A DNA stretch of 64,000 nucleotides from Vampirovibrionales bacterium (GCA_029866025.1 JARXAD010000005.1:28301-92300); one strand, 5' to 3'. Positions 8,963-17,967 are shown, counted from the first letter of the stretch. The notes: generated by a model from the sequence alone, not told the origin. Translations and numbers: made by a program.

Positions 8963-9943
8963 TCACCAGCCGCCCATGCTGTCGTCATCGTCATCCTCGG
9001 GGGGGTGTTCGTTAAGGCGCAATAGTGTATCGGCTTGGCGCACGTGTTGGCGCCGGCGGCGGCGCTGCTCTTCTTCGTTGGGGTCGGCGGCAATAGGTTC
9101 CACACGATCGGTGTGCTCTATGGGAGAAAAGGCCTGCCAGGCCAAGGCTTCTGCAGTATGATCAACGGGGTGAAGGGGTGTTGCAAAATAGGCGGCGGGT
9201 AAGCCGGTACGGGCCAAATAGTCATTGCGTCCTAAAAAGGGTTGCTGGGCGCGAAGCACTTGCAGCTGAGCCTGCATGAGGGCGTACAAGTTTAGCCGGT
9301 CGCTCCAATCGGGTTGCCCGAGCTGATTCAGTTGTTGAGACGATTGCTGCAAGGCGGGCGTAATGGCATCGGGGCGTGGGGGCTGGGCGATGGTATTTGT
9401 GGTTTGGGTTTCTACGGTTTGGACGGCCTGACGCAATACACTGAGTACCGGGGCTGAGAGCGGTGGCTGGGATTTCTCAGCGGCCTCTACTTCGCGTGCC
9501 AGGCTTTGGGTCAATACCTGTTGGGCGGCGTAAGGACCTTCGGTCATTTGTCGCAAGCTGGCCCACATCCAAGTGGCACCATAGCGTTTAACGCCCATGG
9601 CTTGACTGAGCGATGTTTGCCAGCCGGGCTGAGCGGCTCCCAATAATTTAAAATATTCCAGTAAATAATGGGTGGTTTCCAAGGTGTCTTGTCGGGCCAT
9701 GGCTTGGGTGGCTTTATCAAACAAGGCCCGTAGGGCGTAAGTAAATTGCTCTTCGCCAGCCAAGGACGTTGTTAAATCCACAGCATAGCCATAGGTTTGC
9801 ATCTTGGAAAGGGCGGTATCGTTCTGTGGGGAGGTAGCTGCTTCTTTAGCCGTCAGAGCCGCTTGGGCAGCCTGAAAATACGCCGCTTGGGCGCGCAGGG
9901 TATCGGCTCCCTCGTGTCCAATGGGGTGAATGGAATCGACCAT
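8963..9943 (-). CDS. Hypothetical protein with Arg-rich stretch and acidic tail
   Basis: I do not recognise this 326-residue protein. It is rich in Gln and Ala and looks helical for most of its length; a run of five to six Arg residues (after 'NEEEQ') lies near the end, and the C-terminus closes with five Asp and 'SMGGW'. No signal peptide, membrane segment or cofactor motif is visible. The ATG at 9943 is preferred over an in-frame TTG at 9958 because GGAG sits nine bases upstream of the ATG. It follows the enoyl-CoA hydratase gene by about 31 bases on the same strand and is probably co-transcribed with it. The charged tail suggests a binding partner but gives no function. Confidence 0.7.
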   Translation of the reverse strand: MVDSIHPIGHEGADTLRAQAAYFQAAQAALTAKEAATSPQNDTALSKMQTYGYAVDLTTSLAGEEQFTYALRALFDKATQAMARQDTLETTHYLLEYFKLLGAAQPGWQTSLSQAMGVKRYGATWMWASLRQMTEGPYAAQQVLTQSLAREVEAAEKSQPPLSAPVLSVLRQAVQTVETQTTNTIAQPPRPDAITPALQQSSQQLNQLGQPDWSDRLNLYALMQAQLQVLRAQQPFLGRNDYLARTGLPAAYFATPLHPVDHTAEALAWQAFSPIEHTDRVEPIAADPNEEEQRRRRRQHVRQADTLLRLNEHPPEDDDDDSMGGW

Positions 9944-9974
9944 GGTCACAATCTCCAAGGATAGGGTGAGTGCC

Positions 9975-10814
9975 TTACTGGTGGGTAAACACGGGTTTGC
10001 GCTTGGCTAAAAAGGCTTGGAATCCTTCCTGGCAATCGGCGCTGGCAAAGGTTAGATGAAACAGACGTCGCTCGGCGTCTAACCCCGCACTCAGTGGGGT
10101 TTCTTGCGCTTGTAAGATGGCTTGTTTGGCCGCTTGCAAGGCCACCGCAGATTTGGCGGCAATGCTAAGGGCGACGGTTTTGGCGGTGTCTAACAGGGTA
10201 TCATCGGCCACCACCCGGCTAACAAGCCCCATGCTTAAGGCTTCAGCAGCGGTAAAACGACGGCCCGTCAAAATTAAATCCATGGCCACGGCTTTGCCTG
10301 CGGTGCGGGTAATGCGTTGGGTACCCCCCGCCCCCGGAATGGTGCCAATGGCAATTTCCGGTTGGCCAAACTGGGCGCTCTCGGCGGCAATAATCAGGTC
10401 GCACATCATGGCCAGTTCGCAGCCGCCCCCCAAGGCAAAGCCTTGCACGGCGGCAATAATGGGTTTTTGACAGTGGGCCACCACTTCCCAAGCGTGCACA
10501 GGGTTTTGTTGTTGCATGCTGGTGGCGGTGTGGGCAGCCAGCTCGCTTAAATCGGCACCGGCAGCAAAGGCTTTTTCCGTGCCCGTCAGTACCAAACACC
10601 CAATGCTGTCATCGGCTTCAAAAATGGTAATAGCGGTCGTGAGATCCGCAATAAGATCTACACACAGGGCATTAAGGGCTTGCGGGCGATTGAGCTGAAC
10701 CCAGCCCACGGCACGTTGCCCCAACTCGGTAGACTCGGGTTCAATGCGCGAAGCGATGACATGGGTAAGGCTGGCTAAGGTGGTACACTCTGTACTGGTT
10801 GTGGCGGTGGTCAT
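9975..10814 (-). CDS. Enoyl-CoA hydratase/isomerase family protein (crotonase)
   Basis: A 279-residue crotonase-fold enzyme expected to hydrate 2-enoyl-CoA in fatty-acid or amino-acid breakdown. The oxyanion-hole glycines and the two catalytic glutamates of true hydratases are present: 'GGGCELAMMCDLI' (first Glu) and 'FGQPEIAIGTIPGAGGTQR' (second Glu). The N-terminal 'VQLNRPQALNAL' and 'FAAGADLSEL' are classic. It has about 20 extra N-terminal residues. The start is the ATG at 10814. With EtfAB and ETF-QO ten kilobases away it suggests acyl-CoA oxidation, though no acyl-CoA dehydrogenase is in the window. Exact chain-length preference cannot be read. Confidence 0.9.
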   Translation of the reverse strand: MTTATTSTECTTLASLTHVIASRIEPESTELGQRAVGWVQLNRPQALNALCVDLIADLTTAITIFEADDSIGCLVLTGTEKAFAAGADLSELAAHTATSMQQQNPVHAWEVVAHCQKPIIAAVQGFALGGGCELAMMCDLIIAAESAQFGQPEIAIGTIPGAGGTQRITRTAGKAVAMDLILTGRRFTAAEALSMGLVSRVVADDTLLDTAKTVALSIAAKSAVALQAAKQAILQAQETPLSAGLDAERRLFHLTFASADCQEGFQAFLAKRKPVFTHQ

Positions 10815-11002
10815 CCTAAAAATCTCCCAAAGGATTGTTGAACGGGCGGGCGGGTGCTATCACCCTTTTGTTACCCTTCTGTGTGGGAGTGTAACACTAA
10901 TTCACTTTGCCTTTTAGCCTTTGTTAACGGTAAAACATTAGTAGTTACCGGGTGGTATAGTAATGGAGTAATTCCTTTCCGTTCCCCTTGTTAGAAAGCG
11001 TG

Positions 11003-11566
11003 ATGATGATGAAAACAGTGGTTGTTATATCGGTGTTGGTTGCTGCTCTTGTGCTGGCTTTAGTGGCTGTAAAAAACACTGCCCCTGTAGAAGCCGCCCC
11101 AAAGGGTTTGTTAAAGATTGGCAGCCCTGCGCCCAACTTTACCTTGCCCTCCACCAATGGCACCATTACTCTTTCCAAACTGTTAAACGCCAGCAGTGGC
11201 CAGCACGGAGAACAGTATGCGGTGCTGGTGTTTTACCCCATGGATAACACTCCCGGTTGTACAGTGCAGTTGTGCAGTTTGCGTGATACCTACGCCCAAC
11301 TTCAAAAAAAGCACATCACCGTGGTGGGAATGAACCCAGCCGACGTGAAATCTCATGCTGGGTTTGCTAAAAAACAGCACTACGCCTTCCCCTTAGCCAG
11401 CGATACCAACCGCGCCGTGGCCAAAGCCTATGGGGTGGGCGGCGTGTTGGGTGTTAACAACCGCACCGTTATTGTGGTAAGTCCCCAGCAAACCATTGTG
11501 TTTGCCGAAGAAGGCATGCCCACCCCCGAAGACATTATGGCAGCGGTGTATAAGCACCGTCATTAA
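11003..11566 (+). CDS. PrxQ/Bcp-type thiol peroxidase, exported
   Basis: An atypical two-cysteine peroxiredoxin that reduces hydroperoxides. The peroxidatic and resolving cysteines form the PrxQ pair C-x4-C in 'PGCTVQLCSLRD' (C86 and C91), after 'VLVFYPMDNTPG'. Residues 1-30 form a hydrophobic signal or anchor ('VVVISVLVAALVLALVAV'), so the enzyme acts in the periplasm or at the membrane. Three consecutive ATGs (11003, 11006, 11009) are candidate starts; TTG at 10988 is also in frame. It lies directly upstream of hemH-hemY, where porphyrins and oxygen chemistry would produce peroxide. The family is certain; the link with heme synthesis is inference. Confidence 0.88.
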   Translation: MMMKTVVVISVLVAALVLALVAVKNTAPVEAAPKGLLKIGSPAPNFTLPSTNGTITLSKLLNASSGQHGEQYAVLVFYPMDNTPGCTVQLCSLRDTYAQLQKKHITVVGMNPADVKSHAGFAKKQHYAFPLASDTNRAVAKAYGVGGVLGVNNRTVIVVSPQQTIVFAEEGMPTPEDIMAAVYKHRH

Positions 11567-11622
11567 AAGCGACGGCTTGTTCTGGCATTCTTTAACGTGC
11601 GGCTTATGCTTTAATACTGGGT

Positions 11623-12735
11623 ATGAAAAAGAAGCGAAAGCCCTATACACAGCCCTTTGTGGCGCCCTACTGTCCTAGTGCCGGTAAGCCATTGTCGTTG
11701 TCGGCGCACACGGGGGTGTTGCTGCTTAATATGGGCGGCCCCGATAGCCAAGACAGCGTGAAACCCTTTTTGCTGAATCTGTTTTCCGATCCCGATATTT
11801 TGCGCCTGCCACCCTTGTTGCAGCCCTTACTTGCTCGCTACATTGTCAATAGTCGAGGCGATGAAGCGAAAGCTAATTACGCCGAAATGCCGGGGGGCGG
11901 ATCTCCCCAGTTGCCCCTCACACGCCGCCAGGCAGAAGCCTTAACAGAGTGCCTTATTGCCAAAGGGTTAACAGTTACCACGGCGGTGGCTATGCGGTAT
12001 TGGCACCCCTACACTACCGAGGCCCTTTCGCTATTACGTGCCGAAAGAGTGGAACAATTGGTGGTAGTGAGTTTGTATCCGCATTTTTCCTACACCACTA
12101 CTGGCTCTAGCCTCAACGAGCTTCGCCGTGAGTTGGCCCGAATGGGGTGGGATGTCCCAATAACGGTGGTGAGCGGTTACTGCAAAGAGGATTGGTACCT
12201 TGAATCACTGGCTCAGTGTATTCAAACGGGGTTGGATGACGGCCATTGGAGCTGCCCCATTGAGGATGTCCAACTTTTGTTTAGCGCCCACAGTTTACCC
12301 TTGCTCCATTGCAAAAAAACCGGCGACCCCTACGAACGCCTGACGGTGCGTAGTGTGGCTACGGTGATGAAACGCCACTTCCCGTGTAACCCGTGGGACA
12401 TGGGGTTTCAAAGCAAGGTAGGCAACATGAAATGGTTGGGCCCTGCCACCGACGGTGTGCTGACGTATTTTGCCGCCCAAAAAATGGACAATATACTGGT
12501 GGTGCCCGTTAGTTTTGTGAGCGATCATATTGAAACACTGGTAGAGCTGGATATTGAGTATATTCCAGAAGCCCGAGAATTGGGGCTAAAGCATGTGCAT
12601 CGGGCGCCTGTGATGAATACCCACCCCAGCTTTATTCGTGGACTGGCCCAATCGGTGGTGGCTTCCATACAACAGCGAGAAGATGCTGTGTTGATACCTG
12701 CGCAGCGGGCGAAAGAAACAGTGGTTGCAGGGTAA
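11623..12735 (+). CDS. hemH: Ferrochelatase
   Basis: HemH inserts Fe(II) into protoporphyrin IX, the last step of protoheme synthesis. The 370-residue sequence contains the family landmarks 'TGVLLLNMGGPDSQDSVKPF' near the start, 'AMRYWHPYT' and 'LFSAHSLPLLHCKKTGDPY' with the catalytic His. The late 'VVPVSFVSDHIETLVELD' with the conserved Glu is also complete. About 28 extra basic residues precede the domain. The ATG at 11623 is the start. hemY follows nine bases downstream, so the last two steps of the protoporphyrin-dependent heme branch are co-expressed. Confidence 0.96.
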   Translation: MKKKRKPYTQPFVAPYCPSAGKPLSLSAHTGVLLLNMGGPDSQDSVKPFLLNLFSDPDILRLPPLLQPLLARYIVNSRGDEAKANYAEMPGGGSPQLPLTRRQAEALTECLIAKGLTVTTAVAMRYWHPYTTEALSLLRAERVEQLVVVSLYPHFSYTTTGSSLNELRRELARMGWDVPITVVSGYCKEDWYLESLAQCIQTGLDDGHWSCPIEDVQLLFSAHSLPLLHCKKTGDPYERLTVRSVATVMKRHFPCNPWDMGFQSKVGNMKWLGPATDGVLTYFAAQKMDNILVVPVSFVSDHIETLVELDIEYIPEARELGLKHVHRAPVMNTHPSFIRGLAQSVVASIQQREDAVLIPAQRAKETVVAG

Positions 12736-12744
12736 AGGGTTTTT

Positions 12745-14238
12745 ATGACAGTAGCGGTTTGGGATGCAGTGGTGATTGGTGCCGGTGTCACCGGCCTTTC
12801 GGCGGCAGTGGCCATGCAACGCCAGGGCTTACAGGTGATGGTGCTAGAGGCAGGCCCTACGGTAGGTGGGGTGGTTCAATCGGAGTGGTTGGATACCTCG
12901 GCGGGTCCTGTATTGGTAGAGTGGGGCCCTCACACGGTGCAAGGCAGTGCCAAAGCCCTGTTGACTTTGGCTGAGGAGCATTACTTACAACCGCAAGCCG
13001 CCCATGAATCGGCGAAATTCCGTTATATCTGGAAAAACAATCGCTTGGTGGCGGTGCCCATGTCGCCGTGGGAGGCTGTTACAACACCGCTCTTATCCGT
13101 TGGTGCCAAATTGCGTTTATTACGAGAGCCCTTCATTGCTCCCGCCAAAACGGATTCGTCAGTGGCGGAGTGGGTGACGCGTCGCTTGGGGCCAGACGTG
13201 TTAGAAAACCTGTTGGGACCGTTTTTATCCGGCGTGTATGCGGGTGATCCGGCCCAGATGAGTGCACGGGCCACCTTAAAAACCCTGACGGGCTTTGAAC
13301 AAGAAGCAGGCTCTGTTATTGCGGGGGCGTTTTCTGCCATCCAGCAAAAAAAGAGAGAAAAAAAGAAAGCCAAAAAATTAGAAATTGTTGCAGGGAATGA
13401 AAAAAAGCTCTCGCCACTTACTCTATACAATTTTGAAGACGGCATGCACGCTTTTCCCAACGCTTTGGCCAACGCCTTGCCTGAAGGATTGCTGCACTTT
13501 AATGCTTCGGTGCATGGTATTGAAATCGATGAGTCATGTGGCTACCGGGTTGTAACGGCTACCCACACGTGGCGCACCAAAACCGTGGTGTGTACCGCTC
13601 CGGCCCACGCCACCGAAGCGCTATTGAATGGGTTGCCCTCAGACAGCACAATCCAAGCGCAACAGGCACTGGCGGCTATACCGTATGCCCCCATGGCAGT
13701 GGTGCATACGCTGGTGCCTTTGTCCTTGTTTGGCTCCTTATCGCCTAATATGGTTGCCCCGGTGGGTGGCTTTGGGTGTTTGATTCCTCGCTCTTCGGGG
13801 CTCTCTATTTTAGGCAACTTATGGCCTCATAGTTTATTCCCCAAACGGGTTCCCGAAGGGATGGCCTTATTAACCTGTTTTGTGGGTGGTGCCACCCATC
13901 CGATTGTTGCCCAGTGGCCTTTGGAATACACGGAACAAGTGGTGCTGCAAGACTTGCAAGCTCTTTTTCATCTACCCAAGCCCATCGATCCCGTTCATAT
14001 TGTTTCCAGGTTGTGGCCGTATGCCATTCCTCAGTACACCACTGGCAGCGATGGCGGCCATTTGGCTCGCGCGGCAGCGCTGGAAGCCTTTCAGGCCCAG
14101 CAGCCGGGTTTGTTTTTGGGCGGTAATTATCTTGGTGGTGTGGCCCTGAATGATTGTGTTCGTCAAGGGCAGCGATTGGCCCAATGTGTAGAGGAATATT
14201 GTGCTCAACCGGCTCGCGTGGCTCAGCCAGTGGCCTAG
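12745..14238 (+). CDS. hemY: Protoporphyrinogen oxidase (FAD, oxygen-dependent type)
   Basis: A 497-residue HemY-type flavoprotein that oxidises protoporphyrinogen IX to protoporphyrin IX. The N-terminal dinucleotide motif is 'VVIGAGVTGLSAAVAMQRQG' followed by 'VLEAGPTVGG', and the C-terminal FAD segment is 'GLFLGGNYLGGVALNDCVRQ', both typical of PPOX. A lysine-rich loop (around residues 195-215, 'KKREKKKAKK') is an insertion compared with the usual family. It follows hemH by nine bases. The presence of this enzyme indicates aerobic heme synthesis; the window also has hemN, the oxygen-independent enzyme for the preceding step. Confidence 0.94.
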   Translation: MTVAVWDAVVIGAGVTGLSAAVAMQRQGLQVMVLEAGPTVGGVVQSEWLDTSAGPVLVEWGPHTVQGSAKALLTLAEEHYLQPQAAHESAKFRYIWKNNRLVAVPMSPWEAVTTPLLSVGAKLRLLREPFIAPAKTDSSVAEWVTRRLGPDVLENLLGPFLSGVYAGDPAQMSARATLKTLTGFEQEAGSVIAGAFSAIQQKKREKKKAKKLEIVAGNEKKLSPLTLYNFEDGMHAFPNALANALPEGLLHFNASVHGIEIDESCGYRVVTATHTWRTKTVVCTAPAHATEALLNGLPSDSTIQAQQALAAIPYAPMAVVHTLVPLSLFGSLSPNMVAPVGGFGCLIPRSSGLSILGNLWPHSLFPKRVPEGMALLTCFVGGATHPIVAQWPLEYTEQVVLQDLQALFHLPKPIDPVHIVSRLWPYAIPQYTTGSDGGHLARAAALEAFQAQQPGLFLGGNYLGGVALNDCVRQGQRLAQCVEEYCAQPARVAQPVA

Positions 14239-14268
14239 AGAGCGTCTTGGATTCTGTGTGTAAAACCG

Positions 14269-15660
14269 GTGTATCATGCCGTTAGGCGTTTTGTGTGCTT
14301 AGGGCAATGGTGTACTTTGGTGCTGTTTTTCAAACTACTAAAAGGTGAGTGGGTCTCGTTAGGGGTCAGTTTCCTGTTGGTGGGTGCTTTTACTGCCGCC
14401 ACGGCTGCACCGCTTTCGTGGCAGTTGCACATGCCAGAAGCTTCGAATGAGACGCAGTCACAACCCGAAGCGCTTGCCCAACCCTCTGCAGATAGTGCGG
14501 AGGCCCAGTGGCGTAGTGATGTGATTGCTCAGCTGCTTGCTAAAAATATTACGGGCGCTTTGCAGTTACTCAACACGGCATCCACGCAAGGTGCGCCTGT
14601 TTCGTTGCTTACCAGCCGGGCAGCGTGGTTGTTTGGATTGGGGCTGGTGCCTTGGGCGGATACCACCTTGGAAGAAGCCGCACGCCACAGTAACCAATTG
14701 GACAGTACCCAACAAAAAGCCCTACAATATTTAAAAACCTCTTTTAAGGCTGTATACGCTACCGAGCAGCTACCCACAGCGGTGGTTCGAGATTGCGCCA
14801 ACATTTTACCTGCCCTGTTGGGAGATAATCCTAACAACAAAGCCTATCAACAATGGCAAGTGCTGGAAGGCCCTGAACGCTTGAGTATTGCAGTGAAACG
14901 ACAGCGCCAAGAGCTGGCTTTGTTAGGACCGACGTTGGTTGAACCGTCAATTTCTTCGCCTGTCTCGGATGAGCTTTTGTTTCCGGCGTCTTTAAAGCCC
15001 AGTTTGGTAGAGGTTATCAATACCCTAAAGGCCAGCCAGCAGATGTTGAATGATTCGGCTGGGGCGGTAGAGATTGGCTTGAACCAACGCCGCCTAACTC
15101 CCATTGAATACAGTCATCAGCGTGAGGAGCTTATTGGGTTTTTAGCCCTGCAACAGAAGCGGGTGGCAGGGTATCGCAGCCGTTTGGAACGGCGGGTGGC
15201 GTCTCTTCCCTCGGGCAATGCGCAGCTTCTTCAGTGGAAAAACGCTGCGAACGAAGCGGTGGCCTTGGTTACATTGCACGAAGCAGCACTCGCGGCCTTG
15301 CGAGAATCCATTGAACCCCCGGTATACCATTCTATGCTTCAGTCAAACAGGCCTAAGACATTTATTGCGATTGTTGAGCAATTACCCGTGTTAGAAAAGT
15401 CGGTGATGCAGCATTTGCAGGCATCTCTTAATACGTGGGATTCAATCTCTGTGGCTCAGGCAATGCTGGAATCAGACCTTCCGATTTCATTTTCAAAAGC
15501 CTTGGTTTTGGGTACCGTCTTGCGTGTTGAGCGAATACCGGCGATGCCTCTTAAACCTGCGGATGATTTAAAAACCACAGAAAAAAAATCCACGAAAGAC
15601 AAAAAAGTCAGCGATTCTGAAAAGTCGAACGCGTCTAAGACGGCCGACACACAGCCTTAA
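14269..15660 (+). CDS. Secreted or membrane-anchored hypothetical protein
   Basis: Not recognised. The 463-residue product starts at a GTG (14269) and has a late hydrophobic stretch 'VSLGVSFLLVGAFTAATAAP' ending in a plausible signal-peptidase site. The start may therefore lie further downstream, since AAAGGTGAG at about 14340 is a possible ribosome site. The mature part is helical, rich in Leu, Ala and Gln, like a repeat or coiled-coil protein, and ends with a Lys/Ser-rich tail ('KKSTKDKKVSDSEKSN'). It follows hemY by 30 bases on the same strand and may be read through from it. No motif supports a role in heme metabolism. Confidence 0.6.
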   Translation: MYHAVRRFVCLGQWCTLVLFFKLLKGEWVSLGVSFLLVGAFTAATAAPLSWQLHMPEASNETQSQPEALAQPSADSAEAQWRSDVIAQLLAKNITGALQLLNTASTQGAPVSLLTSRAAWLFGLGLVPWADTTLEEAARHSNQLDSTQQKALQYLKTSFKAVYATEQLPTAVVRDCANILPALLGDNPNNKAYQQWQVLEGPERLSIAVKRQRQELALLGPTLVEPSISSPVSDELLFPASLKPSLVEVINTLKASQQMLNDSAGAVEIGLNQRRLTPIEYSHQREELIGFLALQQKRVAGYRSRLERRVASLPSGNAQLLQWKNAANEAVALVTLHEAALAALRESIEPPVYHSMLQSNRPKTFIAIVEQLPVLEKSVMQHLQASLNTWDSISVAQAMLESDLPISFSKALVLGTVLRVERIPAMPLKPADDLKTTEKKSTKDKKVSDSEKSNASKTADTQP

Positions 15661-15722
15661 CGGATCGATCATTTTACAGAATAGCCAAGGTGTTTCTTGA
15701 GCCTTCCTATTCTAAATTACAA

Positions 15723-15746
15723 AGCCCGCCGTTGGTGGGGGCTGTG
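15723..15746 (+). terminator. GC-rich hairpin after the hemH-hemY-orphan unit
   Basis: AGCCCGCC-GTT-GGTGGGGGCT can form a stem of about eight pairs with one or two mismatches, some 65 bases beyond the stop at 15660. No T-run follows, so this is only a weak terminator candidate. Confidence 0.3.
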
Positions 15747-15824
15747 AGAATGGTTTGCAGGTAGCGAGAAGCGTGTGGAGCGGTGTTAGAGTGAGAGGGT
15801 GTCGTAAAAAAAGGAAAGTTTTCT

Positions 15825-16259
15825 ATGAGCTATGATTTTGACGTAAAACAAGTACTAGACGTGTTAAACCGCGTGCTGGAAAACGAAATGGCGGGCGTGG
15901 TGCGCTACACGCATTACAGCCTAATGGTGTTTGGGCCGTACCGCATGCCCTTGGTGGCATGGTTGCAAGGCCAAGCCAGCGAATCGCTGTTGCATTCCCA
16001 AGAAGCAGGGGAATTAATCACATTATTAGATGGCCATCCCAGCTTGAAGATTGGGTCGTTATTGGAAAGCCACCAGCACGATGTGAAAACCATTTTGCAG
16101 GAAGCCTTGGCCCATGAAACCGAGCAAGTGGGCTTGTACCGGGAATTGCTGGATTTGGTGAAAGACAAATCGGTGCTCATTGAAGAGTTTGCCCGCAAAC
16201 TCATTGCCGAAGAAGAGCAGCATGTGGGCGACATTCAAAAGATGATCAGAGAACACTAG
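15825..16259 (+). CDS. Ferritin-like diiron protein (bacterioferritin family)
   Basis: A 144-residue four-helix protein. Carboxylate/histidine ligands of a ferritin-type diiron site occur in the expected order: 'NEMAGVVRYTHYS' (helix A), 'ASESLLHSQEAGE' (helix B), 'ALAHETEQVGLY' (helix C) and 'LIAEEEQHVGDIQK' (helix D). This layout is that of bacterioferritin-like proteins that store or detoxify iron. I see no clear methionine in the usual heme-binding position. The ATG at 15825 follows AAGGAAAG. Its place near hemH fits iron handling. It might be a Dps- or rubrerythrin-like relative, but the length and motif spacing favour bacterioferritin. Confidence 0.83.
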   Translation: MSYDFDVKQVLDVLNRVLENEMAGVVRYTHYSLMVFGPYRMPLVAWLQGQASESLLHSQEAGELITLLDGHPSLKIGSLLESHQHDVKTILQEALAHETEQVGLYRELLDLVKDKSVLIEEFARKLIAEEEQHVGDIQKMIREH

Positions 16260-16318
16260 CGGCGGTTGGGCCATGCGTTTGAACAATGGGTTGCTCCGGT
16301 TCGGGGCAATCCATTGGT

Positions 16319-16349
16319 TTGAGGGGTTTTAATATAGAGTAGCTATACT
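16319..16349 (+). promoter_or_regulatory. Probable sigma-70 promoter of the gene at 16367
   Basis: TTGAGG (16319-16324) and TATACT (16344-16349) are separated by 19 bases, slightly long. The transcript would start about ten bases before GGAG (16355-16358) and the ATG at 16367. Confidence 0.5.
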
Positions 16350-16366
16350 CTAACGGAGAATTTTTT

Positions 16367-16750
16367 ATGATCCAATTTGGTACCCATGTCGTTGTAACAA
16401 ATGCTTTTAAAAAACACTATTTAATGGGTCAAGATCCCATGGCAGCGGCGCTACAAAGGCTTGGTAACCCTAGAGATGGCAGAAGTCGGGTACTCCTCCT
16501 GGATGTCCCTGCAAATTTGCCCCCTTCTCCCAGTATTTTAAAGAAATTTTTTGCGTGGCTGGGCATTATTAAATTACCAGATACTCGAGGAACCGTAACA
16601 ATATTGGAAGGTGGCCTAAGTTTTGTTGGTCGTACTGATGAGTACTTGGGGCGATTCAATTCGAACGTGAAAGAACGCTTTAATACGCTAAAAAAACAAT
16701 GCGCAAACTATTTAATGCTTGATACCGAAAACATTAAGGCCCGCCTATAA
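16367..16750 (+). CDS. Orphan protein with N-terminal IQFG motif
   Basis: A 127-residue protein I cannot assign. It starts 'MIQFGTHVVVTNAF', sharing the short aromatic-glycine motif [IVM]-x-F-G with the starts of three other orphan proteins in this window (27486, 29168, 29924). It has no signal peptide or membrane helix; a proline-rich 'PANLPPSPS' divides a compact N-terminal part from a basic C-terminal part. GGAG lies eight bases before the ATG and a plausible promoter precedes it, so it appears to be a genuine single-gene unit. Codon use is more A/T-rich than its neighbours. It ends in a terminator-like hairpin that overlaps the stop codon. Confidence 0.65.
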   Translation: MIQFGTHVVVTNAFKKHYLMGQDPMAAALQRLGNPRDGRSRVLLLDVPANLPPSPSILKKFFAWLGIIKLPDTRGTVTILEGGLSFVGRTDEYLGRFNSNVKERFNTLKKQCANYLMLDTENIKARL

Positions 16751-16768
16751 ACAATAGACAGGCCTTAA
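16734..16768. terminator. Hairpin overlapping the stop of the IQFG gene
   Basis: TTAAGGCC (16734-16741) pairs perfectly with GGCCTTAA (16761-16768); CTAT/ATAG pairs further inside. It could end transcripts from either strand, since an mdh-like remnant begins 20 bases beyond on the minus strand. The T-run is poor. Confidence 0.45.
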
Positions 16769-16786
16769 GTTATTGACAATTACTGG

Positions 16787-16876
16787 CTACACCGCAGCCA
16801 TGGCTTTTTTCAAATTCGCCACATTGCTGGCCACATCATCCACCGAAATTTGAAGCTGCTCGCGCTTTTCGGGGGA
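16787..16876 (-). pseudogene. 3'-end fragment of a second, diverged malate dehydrogenase gene
   Basis: Read on the minus strand these bases encode '[20 protein letters not shown]' and on to 'NLKKAMAAV' then TAG, nearly identical to the last 27 codons of the intact mdh at 18096. Of 27 codons nine differ from the intact copy: seven silently, two by substitution (E to K, A to S). The excess of silent changes shows the fragment evolved as part of a working mdh elsewhere rather than being copied recently from its neighbour. Nothing of the upstream mdh remains; the stop codon of the orphan at 16882 abuts it. Confidence 0.85.
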
Positions 16877-16881
16877 TTTGC

Positions 16882-17967
16882 TTAGGCTGCTACTTTGGAG
16901 TCACGCAAGCCAGGGTTAAATTGTTCCACATAGTTGATAAAGTATTGTTGGAATGCTTGGGGCTGTAGCCGTTGAGCAGCATGGTCTAAAATACCGTGAG
17001 GAATTTCGTGAAGGCCTGCACGGCGCAGCATCAAATTAACTTCATTCATAAAGAGGGAGTTGTTAATTTGCTCAAAGGGCCTTGCGTTGGCGGCGTATTG
17101 GTAATGCTTTGCAATCTTGGCCACAATAGGTTGATGGGGAGCGCCACTCTGAATTAGGGTTAATACTTCTTTACCTGTTTGCTGCATGCGTTTGAAATAA
17201 AGATCCATGTACTTGCCGTCTGGGTAAAAATGGACATCTTCTACATTGACAGGCTGTGCATCGTTGGGTATGCCTTCTAGATCGAGTTGATTTTTATAAC
17301 CTCGGCGCTGTGCCCCAATATAAGTTGCATTGTAATCTCTACCAACAACCACAACACGATCGGCTTCTAATGGGTAGTAATTTTTTAATACTCCTGGACC
17401 GCGAATCTTACCGCCATTGATCTTAAGTAGCTGTCCATTTTTCTCATAATAATAGTTGTTGCCTGAGTAGCCTCGATAGCTAATATCATGTGCTTCTTGC
17501 ATGGCTTGTTTATAGGCTTGTGGATTATTATAAGAGCCATTATTCATCGCCTGTTCCATCCGAAAGCGAGCCTCGGCTGAATTTTGACGATAGTTTAGTG
17601 GGATTTGTAGACCTTTATTGCCTCTTTCACGAACTAACCCGATGTCAGGCACGTATCCTTTTAAAATCGATTCATTGTTAATATTGGGGCCTACTCTTTT
17701 ATTAAAGCGTTGCTCGGTCTCTACCCATGGGGCGACAGCTCTACAAATCTGCCTCCAGATAGCAGTAACTAGTCGTTGGAGGGGAGACAGCAGGTAGTGT
17801 AGACAGGTTTGAGGTGGAGATGTTTTAACAGTAGGAGAGGTAGGGGTAGTATTGTCCCTAACGTAATGCTTCTTATGAGCGAAGCTACCATTAGAAGCAA
17901 AATATAGGTACTTTTGCCGAGTATTCGATGCAATGGGTTGTGTGTATTGTGCGGAAATGAATCCCAT
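16882..17967 (-). CDS. Orphan protein inserted between two mdh 3' ends
   Basis: A 361-residue protein with no domain I can name. It is rich in Tyr, Asn, Gln and Arg ('GYSGNNYYYEKNGQ', 'NNGSYNNPQAYKQA'), unlike the alanine-rich housekeeping proteins around it, and uses more A/T-ending codons, consistent with recent arrival. No membrane segment is evident, apart from a weakly hydrophobic 'CLHYLLSPLQRLVTAIW' near residue 60. A central region with alternating Val and charged residues ('ADRVVVVGRDYNATYIGAQ') suggests a beta-rich fold. The start is ATG 17967. It sits between the mdh terminator and a fragment of another mdh. Its large size and lack of internal stops support a working gene. Confidence 0.65.
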   Translation of the reverse strand: MGFISAQYTQPIASNTRQKYLYFASNGSFAHKKHYVRDNTTPTSPTVKTSPPQTCLHYLLSPLQRLVTAIWRQICRAVAPWVETEQRFNKRVGPNINNESILKGYVPDIGLVRERGNKGLQIPLNYRQNSAEARFRMEQAMNNGSYNNPQAYKQAMQEAHDISYRGYSGNNYYYEKNGQLLKINGGKIRGPGVLKNYYPLEADRVVVVGRDYNATYIGAQRRGYKNQLDLEGIPNDAQPVNVEDVHFYPDGKYMDLYFKRMQQTGKEVLTLIQSGAPHQPIVAKIAKHYQYAANARPFEQINNSLFMNEVNLMLRRAGLHEIPHGILDHAAQRLQPQAFQQYFINYVEQFNPGLRDSKVAA

